Source: Malaya genurostris (taxonomy: Eukaryota; Arthropoda; Insecta; Diptera; Culicidae). Taken from it: 64,000 nucleotides of DNA. The stretch spans positions 160,924,352 to 160,988,351 of the forward strand of contig NC_080571.1 in assembly GCF_030247185.1 (NCBI RefSeq), in the 5' to 3' direction. Numbering within the stretch: the first letter of the stretch is position 1; each line of letters begins with the position of its first letter. The notes beneath the pieces were generated by a model. It was not told the origin of the DNA. It did no database searches and worked only from the letters and a program-made list of their open reading frames with translations. Below are positions 55,650 through 64,000 of this stretch, one piece after another. The position numbers were made by a program, and so were the translations under genes.

Positions 55650-56225
55650 AGATTTTTCATTTCGATGACAACTTTTCATAAGGGCACATAAACCAAATGT
55701 AAACAAATTCAATTAATGCATACATTTTTTTATCACTAAACAATCTATTGATTCACTTAACATGAGCTAATGTTTGTCTGAAAAATTCCTCTGAAATCGC
55801 AATCTTCAAAATGTCACATCAACAAAATAATTTTAATGATCAAATTTTGTTTGTGTTACCTTTTATATTCATATGATAAACATGGGAGCATATGCTTCCA
55901 AAATCAAAACAAGCTTTTTCGTGCATGTGCCGTTTCAGTTTGAGTTTTTTCAAATGTTTGCTCATAATTCATATAATTTCGAAGGTAAATTTATGGAAAT
56001 ACATAAAAATTTAATTATTTTCAAGTCGGCTACAAATTGGAATGGTACTATAAACTTTTCAGTGTGGAAAAGGTTGTATGTTCTTAGATTAAAAAAGGGC
56101 TTTTAAACATTTTATCGTTTTCTAGTGTGTTTGCGATTTAGACCATTTTGTTTTAATCGTTGGAAAAAAAACAAAATTGATCGAATCGTTGAACCAGTAC
56201 AAGCATAATACTGACGAACCCTCCA
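55650..56225. other. AT-rich DNA
   Basis: The frame at 55873-56106 (FFVHVPFQFEFFQMF) has no known domain. No repeats matched. Confidence 0.3.
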
Positions 56226-56233
56226 CGTCTACA

Positions 56234-56525
56234 TCGTGGGCCATCCGCCGGAAGATTCTCTTCCGGGGATGTTTACCACGGCCCTAAGAAACGATCATCA
56301 CTCGCCGGACCAGCCTGTTAGACAAACAGAAAATCTACGATGAAGGATAAGACAGCCGGAATCCGAAACACCAGCAATGCCATCGCGGGCCATCCGCCAG
56401 AGATCTCTCCCCTGGGGATGCTTCCCGCGGCCCCAGCACAAGAACTAACGCAAGAAAGATAGCACAGACCAATCTGGCAGTGTGGTGTCGTTTGGAATCT
56501 TCCTCGGGGATGTTTCATGTGGCCC
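56234..56525. repeat. GC-rich direct repeats, possible retroelement 3' region
   Basis: A ~50-base motif occurs at 56234-56285 (tgggccatccgccggaagat ... ggggatgtttaccacggccc), 56386-56434 and, shortened, 56497-56524. Each contains short self-complementary parts (ggcc...ggcc). It stands out from the AT-rich neighbourhood. It may be the 3' region of a non-LTR retrotransposon, but no reverse transcriptase is nearby. Confidence 0.4.
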
Positions 56526-56529
56526 AAAA

Positions 56530-57735
56530 TACACGAAACGTGCCATCTTCAAACGACCATCCATCAAAATAAATGGAAGACGATACGGAATCTAACTTGA
56601 ACTATATAATTGTTATTATTGATTTTGTAATCCCTCTTTTTTCTTAATTTATAATTATAAACAGTTTTATTTGTACACTTATTTATAACATTTATTTTAA
56701 TGTTCGTCCAGGTCGGATTGTTCAAGGGCCATGACATCGTTCAATATATTTCCATATTTATTTGGTTCTTATGAAAGGTACAGTATATAATTAAATTTTG
56801 CAAAAATTGTTAAACCTGCTGCTAGATTATATGCACATCAAGCTACGTTTTTCAATTGCAAACACATTTTTTCGAAGAGAAATTGTATAGCTGTATCTCT
56901 TAGACGGTATTTTTCAGCACAGATTCCTAAAAACTAACGGTTTAACACTTTTATCGAGATTCATCATTCACGTTTCCTGTCGAACATATTTCCACTATAA
57001 CTACTGATTTGCACTAAGGTTTGATTAGAATCGCTGGTCGTACACCTGCAACCGGCTGGTTGATAAAGCTTTGATTTTGAGTTCGATAAACTGTGCCATT
57101 TCCATACACATTCCGATGTCTTGAAGCAATTGCCTGCAATACTATGAATTACTATACAAAATTCACTTTGCAATTACACATACCTTTTGTCTAAATATAT
57201 TGCACAACTTTAAAATACATTTCCGAATGATTATTGATTATTGTTGTCTAAACAGATAAACGAATTACTCAATTATTCAACTCACCTAACCCATATTGAA
57301 AAAGGGTCTAAAAACAAGTCACAGAATAAAATGGGTTTAAAGACAAACATCACAAGTTGTTTTGAATAAATGAAAAGGAAGGGTGTATGAACAATATTTT
57401 GCCGAAAAGGTGTTTCAATGAATGGCATAAAAACAACGTTGCCTTTTGATAGGGACCAAAACATTTTCTGGTAAATTTTCTTGTTAAATAATATACATAA
57501 ATTAAAACCACGATTTATTTGATTACTTTGTAAATTATTACAACATATTCTAATGCAAGACACAAATTATGTGTTCAAATAGTTAAATAGGAATTTAAAA
57601 TTGTAACTCATTTTTCAAAGTTGATTATCCTAAATGTATCTGTTTGTTCTTAGCACCTTATGAAATGTTGTCATTTATTCAACGTTTTCATAAATCATCA
57701 TTCACTATGTAGTATCGTGGAAAAAAAACATGTTT
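56530..57735. other. AT-rich DNA without recognised features
   Basis: No gene or repeat match within the window. Frames at 56964-57173 and 57282-57563 (minus) look random. Confidence 0.3.
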
Positions 57736-57739
57736 ATTA

Positions 57740-58827
57740 TTAGCATATCTGTGTTCTAATAAAAGTTATTTTTCTATTGATTCTGATTTTATCCATTTTA
57801 GATAACGAATATGGTTTATTCGTTGTATTTATCCAATACCCCAACATGGTTCTGAAGACTCCTTGACATACATTGTGCATGTAGTCAATAGCTGTATCTG
57901 TGATACAGTTGATTCCAATTTCAGCCAGAGGAGGTAATCTTTGACTACGATGTCTCGCACTTAAATTTCGAAATGATTCATCCGTACGGAACAGGAGCAT
58001 GAAGATTGGCAAACACAACGCTTGGTCATATTTTTCGTCCTCTCGTAATACATTTAGGACATGCGTTGAATCCCGTTGGCGACACGATATCTAAAACAAA
58101 ACATTTAGCTTGGGCATCGAATACAAGTGGTCCAATACTGAATGTGTATTGCTTGCTATTAATTTGATAGCCGTTTATCAAAAAATATTGCAATTCTTGA
58201 ATAAATTCTGCCATGAATTCGTGTATATTTGGTGTCCTGCCTGGTCCACAAAACACAGCAATGGGAAGTATTGTGTGATAACCAACGATTTTGACTAGAA
58301 GCTAACATCGTTCAAGCTCATGAAATATAAATGAAATATAAATATAAAAACTTCCCGAACCCCATATTGCGGATAGGTGCATCAATAGTATGTGCTCTTT
58401 TTCTTAAAGTTTGGATGTTGCTTGGGAGAAATGGAAAATAGTTATGTTTGAACCAGCTAAGTAAGTCATTCACGGCTGTTCTGGAAATATTATAAATATT
58501 GGGTTGACCATGTTGCAAATTTTATCGCCACATCAGCTTCTTCGAAACTTTCATCTTCTAAGTCTGAATCCGAAAGATACCTTCTCGGCTCACATTGATC
58601 GATAAACGTGTTAATAATAGTCTCGTCCGTTCCTATGATGACGGTTTCACTAGTATAAAGTGGCTGTGAAGAGTTATCACTTATTACAACAAAATCGTCA
58701 CTTCTTAGCTGCTGTGTCTCATTTGACATAATTGAATTTGAGTTTATTTGATCAATTCCTTCTTCCATGCGTACTATAGTTTGCAATTCTCTATAAGCAC
58801 GTCTGTAGTTTGTACTGCGGGACATTA
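57740..58827 (-). pseudogene. tnp2/CACTA-like transposase gene, frameshifted
   Basis: On the minus strand from ATG at 58827: an acidic N-terminal region (MSRSTNYRRAYRELQ ... YLSDSDLEDESFEEADVAIK), then in another frame YNISRTAVNDLLSWFKHNYF and LPSNIQTLRKRAHTI. After a gap come GRTPNIHEFMAEFIQELQYF and VFDAQAKCFVLDIVSPTGFN followed by ACPKC. In the next frame come FRTDESFRNLSARHRSQRLP and CITDTAIDYMHNVCQGVFRT. The sequence D-A-x-A-K-x-F followed by a CPKC pair and then DYMH-x-VC is the layout of animal transposon proteins related to the tnp2 group; I hold this family name as tentative. At least two frameshifts and a missing C-terminal half make it inactive. Confidence 0.5.
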
Positions 58828-59044
58828 TGAAATTAAAGATGCACCTTTGAAGATTTTTTTAAATAGCGATTTAATGCTCCTTTTATTGAATTAATTTTAA
58901 TGGGTATTGACGCGAAATGAAACGATGCGGTTCAACGTCTCACAAATAATCCAACGCAGGTTTTGCACTGGACCAACCTGCTAAGAAAAGGTTGTTTTTT
59001 ATTTTACCCTACAGAATTGAGTTTTCATTCAGGAAGAATTCCTT

Positions 59045-59150
59045 ACAAGCGGGTAACCGCTAGGCGAAATTCTCTGCCGGAATCGATGCCAGACTTTTGC
59101 CGGAGTTCTGGCGAATTCCGGCAAAATGGCTGGCAGACATAACCACCCAC
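59045..59150. repeat. Repeat U fragment
   Basis: gccggaattctgcc-type motifs (ccggcaaaatggctggcaga) shared with 27540 and 29690. 59151-59481 to its right and 58828-59044 to its left have nothing recognisable. Confidence 0.5.
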
Positions 59151-59481
59151 ATTATCGAAATGACGGAATGAGCAATGAATTCTTACTCGACTGCATGATT
59201 TTTTAGTGCTCGATCGGTTCAGTGCTAGAATTTTCGCCTGAGTTGGCTGCTCGATCAACCTAATTGACAGTGACATTATAAATGTTATTGAATATTCGCT
59301 CATTTTATGAATGTGTTAGTGTGAAATTTAAGCGACTTAAGCCATTTCACTACACTCCAGCTAGAAGAATGGATGATGCTGACTAAGGTAGGCCGTTTTG
59401 TTAATTTCCAACGAATTTCAATAGTTTATGTTGGGATTCTAAGAAGAACTTGTTATTTACTAGTTCTGTATATCCGAAAAA

Positions 59482-59798
59482 CATGAAGATTTAAATTTGT
59501 ATATTCAGTTATATAATGTTTTCGTTTAAAAATAAACTGAAAATCAGCACGAAAACGTGCAAAATCAGAAAAAAAGAAGAAGAAAACGAATTGACAATTC
59601 AGTCCGCATCTTCTCACTCAATTCCGAATGATTTCCGAATCAACCGGTTGTAGGCGAACCGGTTCATTCGGAATCGGTTGTTGCACTGGAATTGGAATTG
59701 ATTCGGAATCCATTATGATTTCCACATGAAATTCCGAATGAAAATTTCTCGCCGATTCGGAATTGATTCGGAATCCATTCGGATCTGATAATGTGGGC
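59482..59798. repeat. Repeat Q, second copy
   Basis: Same orientation and ~98% identical to 10397-10713 by eye. The right edge runs into gggcagcagtctggggg (a U-type fragment), whereas the first copy runs into block B. Confidence 0.75.
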
Positions 59799-59839
59799 AG
59801 CAGTCTGGGGGAAAATCTGCCCGCTGCGTACAAGTGGGC

Positions 59840-61398
59840 GTATATGAGTAAACTGTACCGGGCTGCCAGCATACATTTTATTATTTTGATGAGATGTTTT
59901 TTATCATATAACTCTATCGTATGGGTTGGACATTACGTGGATTGTTTATTCCAGATGATTATATGTTATATAAATTAGTTTGTTTGCGTACATGTATATA
60001 CATATATGCGTGTGAATATTTCTGTGTATTCGCATGTGTGAAAGTAAGCATGTTTTACATTGTTTTTTAGCAAGGCTCTATAATCAACCGAGGCGCAGAG
60101 GGTTAAGTATATTATGCCATTTAAATTAGTTTGTTCTGGTTGTAAAATGTCTGTAACTGTGTATGAAAAAAAAACAATTTATTTTCTTCGAGATGACTGC
60201 ACCGATTTTGATTAAATAAAAAGTATTTCGGCAATTCTGAAGGTTCACAGTAATGTGAGTAAAGAAAGAATTGTTCACTGCTATCCTCTCAATGATTGGG
60301 ATTCTAGTAGTAAATGTAGTAGAATATCTAGAAGAAATCATGTATTTTTTGGACTCCGTGTACACTTCAGTTGAGGAAAGTAAACCATCGAACAAAATTT
60401 ATAATCTGATAATCGTTTGTTATTTTGCATGCCATTCTGCACATAAAATTTCATTATCATTTCTTTAAGGCAGTTGATATTCATGGACTGTTTGATGTTT
60501 GCGCATCACCCATGTATATGAGTGTAACCACGAGCGAATAAATTTTCAATTAACGTTACACTGTCAATCAATAAAATAAGACTAACATGAACAAACTAAA
60601 GGCTCAGTTCAAATTATTCAATTATATAATTCATTTCTTAGTTTCTGAGCAATCGGTTACAGAAATCATAAATAGTAACGTGGATTTAAATGTCAACTTC
60701 AAAAGTAAAATTCGTCCCTAATTGACGACACATCCCAACATTTTTTGTAATTCACTCGAATGAGCAAACTATAATACGAGCATCGGCGCATCAAGTTAAC
60801 AATGTTTCTCGGTGGAGGTTGTTTTATCGTATTTTTATCTGAGTTAAAATTTATCATAATGAACGCATATGCAGATAAGTCGCTCATACTAGAAGTAGGA
60901 CCGTAAAAGTATTTTAAAAGTATTAAAGTATTGAGTTATCCGAATTATCGTGAACTAAAACTTAGTTATTCGATGCACTCGAAATCCTTTTCCTCCTAAT
61001 ATTCCGTATTCTACGTATAAATCTTGGTTGTTCATATGCATCTATGCAGCTTATTTAGTACGAATATATGAGGGTTCGATGTACGTCACACGGTGGATAC
61101 GCATTTGGGAATAACAAATTGTTTCACATCAGGTAAACTGCCGATAACTGATATACAGTTGAGTCAGCAGTACTGCCTCCAAGGATTTTGTTTTATGTCT
61201 GTCTTATGATAAACCAAGTTGAATTGCGGGCATGTAATCATTATCGCGATATCTGCAAGGGGTTTCCTGATCGGTTAATAAATTAATGAATCAAATCGTT
61301 ATTAATGCAGAACATATTTTATTCAAACATCAAAAGAAAAACCATTATGAATACTTCTATCCTCCAAGCATAATCATTGGGCTTGAAATGTCTGAACG
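59840..61398. other. AT-rich DNA without recognised genes
   Basis: Contains a tgtgtgaatatttctgtgtattcgcatgtgtg stretch near 60010 and otherwise no repeats seen elsewhere in the window. Confidence 0.3.
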
Positions 61399-61420
61399 TT
61401 AGGTTAGGTTAGGTTAGGTT
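61399..61420 (+). repeat. Short (TTAGG)n array
   Basis: Four complete TTAGG units plus TT. TTAGG is the ancestral insect telomere repeat but is not used by dipteran telomeres, so here it is more likely a chance microsatellite. Confidence 0.9.
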
Positions 61421-61439
61421 GTATTCATAACGATTTGTG

Positions 61440-61721
<282 letters not shown>

Positions 61722-61851
61722 GCGAAATCAGCCACCTGAATTTTTTTTATGAAACTATTTTTTTCGGTAAAGAACTTAAATTTTTGATATAACTATGTAT
61801 AAATGTTGGAATGTTTTAAATATAGAGATACTAATATTTCATAGGAAATTA

Positions 61852-62561
61852 TTATACTTCTTCATAAATTATTTTTTTATGATATTTTTTTAACGACATC
61901 CTTTTTTTTAACAAATATCTCCAGTTTAGGCTCAATTTTTTACAGTAGAAATCTTCCTGAATGATGACGTGATCTGATTCTATATCATCATTGAAGTTAC
62001 TATTCACGAACACGATAAGACAAGTTGTTACACCCATAAAATACATTGAAGCTTGTGCTTCCATGATAATACTCGCATCACTCTTGATCTTTCCACTTAC
62101 AATTTTGAAGCCAAAATTGCTTGTCTGGATTTGAGCTTCTCTCATAGTGGAAAAGGCTTACTTTTTGTTTTGTAAATCTATTCGCATAGGTAGAAACATG
62201 CTCATTCCATCTTCAGATAACCCTGACAAAAAAATTCTATGAAATATCAAAATAACAGAAACAAATGTATGTTCTAACCACCAACTACCACGCACAGGCA
62301 CGGGACTTTTTGTGCAATAAAAATTACACACTTTGAAGACCTAATATCTGTTTTTTTAATAAGTACGATCTGGCTATGTCTTGAACCGACAACACTTTTC
62401 GAATAATTTTATTATTCTGAGATACAGAGGACACAGATTTACAGTGTGTCTTGTTTTTTGGTATTAATGATGAACGGTATGTTAGATAGTAAAAACCTAC
62501 CCTTAGCAAGTCTTGCTGCTTTTGTAAACTGAGGATCGCGTACAAGTATATTCGTTTGAAG
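61852..62561 (-). pseudogene. Decayed multi-exon gene, weakly YqaJ-like
   Basis: Minus-strand exon 62501-62561 (LQTNILVRDPQFTKAARLAK, acceptor ttttctag, donor G|GTAGGT) joins in phase with 62222 downward (GLSEDGMSMFLPMRIDLQNK, acceptor tttgtcag). That frame then meets TAA and continues in the same frame as SNFGFKIVSGKIKSDASIIM, EAQASMYFMGVTTCLIVFVN and IIQEDFYCKKLSLNWRYLL to a stop at 61852. The order 'Q-x-x-MY-x-x-GV-x-x-C-x-x-VF ... D-x-x-x-x-Y' recalls the C-terminal half of YqaJ-type nuclease domains. The resemblance is slight and the catalytic residues cannot be identified. Premature stop: probably a pseudogene. Confidence 0.35.
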
Positions 62562-62832
62562 CTAGAAAAGGACTGTAGGAGGAAATTAAGGACTGTAAAT
62601 TGAAAACTTCCCGACTACTTTTCGCCCACGCATGATCACGTCGGCTGTTGTTGAAATTTTAAATAGAAATTAAATTGTTCCTTATATTCCTCCATTTTAG
62701 TGTCAACCATATCTTGCGTTATCTTTACATTTTCACCATAACTCGTGTCGTCTTACTGAATTTATTTTTTTTCCATTACCACAACGTTGAGACGAATTCA
62801 TTGAAAATATTCGTTGTCTATCTCGCTCTTCA

Positions 62833-63032
<200 letters not shown>

Positions 63033-63254
63033 ATAGACTGAACATTGCTTCAAAAATATTTAAAAAAATTTTGCATCTGAAGCCCTGAAAAATTCCTAAA
63101 ATTTGAGTGATGAACATCGTTGAACTCAATGTAATTATTAGTTCTTTTATTCGAAATCTGTGTGAAATTTACGTCAATTTATTTCATTGATACAGATCCC
63201 GAACAAACATAAGTTACTCTGCTATACATTCCAATGAACAATAAAAAGGCGGGT

Positions 63255-63680
63255 GGGTAATGTCAGAGACATAACTGGATGTCGTGAATACGAAAACAAC
63301 TGACATGTTGCTTAACACTTCCGAATATCAATTGTATGAATTATGCACGCATTCCCCTTTTTCACATTTTTCGCAAAAACAAAGAAAGCTTCACTTGATC
63401 TCGATTACTGTGAATTTCACACAGCGAAAAGTGCACAAATCTAAGCAAACTGTTCTTGATTTGTAGTAAACTGAGGATATTTCCCTACGATTTGCGAACA
63501 ACAAATCCTAATAGTTCTTTAGAAAACTTTTAGAGCCATTAGAACGGCTGATATTGTGCAATGCTCTCCATCGTTGTTTTTTTTCCCAATGCTAATGACT
63601 GGCAGCTGTGACGTAATCGCTCTTGTCGAAAGCGTGCAGACGACACAAAACACATCTGCTCGCAGTGGCGATACAATCCA
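63255..63680 (-). pseudogene. Inverted paralog of the 3' end at 55.0 kb
   Basis: Read on the minus strand, NNDGEHCTISAVLMALKVF followed by TAA (near 63526) aligns with NNVEHYAKSALLMALNVT at 55.05 kb, and similarity continues 250 bases downstream to 63255. Upstream of it the match (LSTRAITSQLPVISIGKKNN) fades by 63640; no tandem repeats are visible. Only the last exon or its remains is present. Confidence 0.45.
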
Positions 63681-64000
63681 AACTGATTCAAGTTTTGTTG
63701 AGAGGCTTGTTTCTACCTGATTTCGTTTGTAGCTTTTTCACTAATGGGCGGTCCTAACGGCTATAAAAATAGCCGCATTCAGAATTTAATTGTTGATTAT
63801 TTCATTTCGGATTTGCATAATTTATTGAAAGAAACTATCAATATGCTGAAGGGACTCGTTTCTAGCATTCAGAAAAGTCAAATTGCGTAATTCTCTACGA
63901 CATTAGACTCTGGAACATTTTTCGCAAAAACAAAGAAGGCTTCACTTGATCTCGATTACTGTGAGTTTCACACAGCGAAAAGTGCACAAATCTAAGCAAA
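63365..64000 (+). repeat. Direct repeat pair 552 bp apart
   Basis: 63365-63449 (tttttcgcaaaaacaaagaa ... caaatctaagcaaa) recurs at 63917-64000 with two differences and runs to the window edge. Between them, 63757-63774 is a perfect small inverted repeat around a TATA-like core (cggctataaaaatagccg). Confidence 0.75.

Noticed and set aside
61399..61420. TTAGG array as evidence for telomere proximity
   Set aside because: Only four units; flies and mosquitoes do not use TTAGG telomeres. Better explained as a short microsatellite.

Overview
The window is eukaryotic: AT-rich, full of transposons, with short introns that have GT/AG borders and host-like exons broken up by insertions. It is most likely a mosquito (Culicidae, probably a culicine). 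This rests on an ITmD37E-type Tc1/mariner transposase, a family described from mosquitoes, plus insect-type TIR elements with exact target-site duplications (TSDs), a tRNA-derived SINE and long (TA)n tracts. The organism call is inference, because no diagnostic host gene is complete here.

Layout. 1-5 kb: a cluster of hAT-type MITEs (ends CAGAGATGCCA, 8-bp TSDs) and the first copy of a TIR element carrying an MBT-domain fragment that resembles the Polycomb-group gene Scm. 5-13.4 kb: AT-rich DNA with MITEs and two direct segmental repeats (blocks A and B, each present twice and almost identical). 13.4-28.1 kb: remnants of what looks like a tandem pair of BEN-domain-like genes. Copy 1 survives only as its 3' end at 13.4 kb. 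Copy 2 has recognisable exons at 21.5-22.7 and 26.6-27.0 kb. The space between and inside them is filled by a DD41D mariner relative with 178-bp fold-back arms, a DD37D (maT-like) mariner inside a TA microsatellite, two nested DD37E elements, and two copies of a non-autonomous element with 7-8-bp TSDs.

28.1-33.1 kb: a long near-perfect palindrome containing a transposon, then a decayed minus-strand gene resembling DUF4806 proteins. 33.1-47.6 kb: one ~280-bp MITE swollen to 14.5 kb by insertions up to five levels deep. Nearly every layer can be delimited by its TSD, and the innermost is an intact-looking Ty1/copia retrotransposon (39752-44218) with a single 1331-codon gag-pol frame. The second Scm-fragment element lies in the same nest.

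47.6-64 kb: a broken multi-exon gene of unknown family, more MITEs, a tandem-repeat coding segment whose 3' end reappears inverted at the right edge, a SINE with an 11-bp TSD, a decayed tnp2/CACTA-like transposase gene, three TA microsatellites or related simple repeats, and a decayed gene faintly resembling YqaJ-type nucleases.

No complete, clearly functional host gene is visible. The only long open coding sequences are the copia polyprotein and the mariner transposases. The useful information is the insertion history, the gene fragments carried by elements, and the paralogous empty sites that let the insertions be ordered in time.
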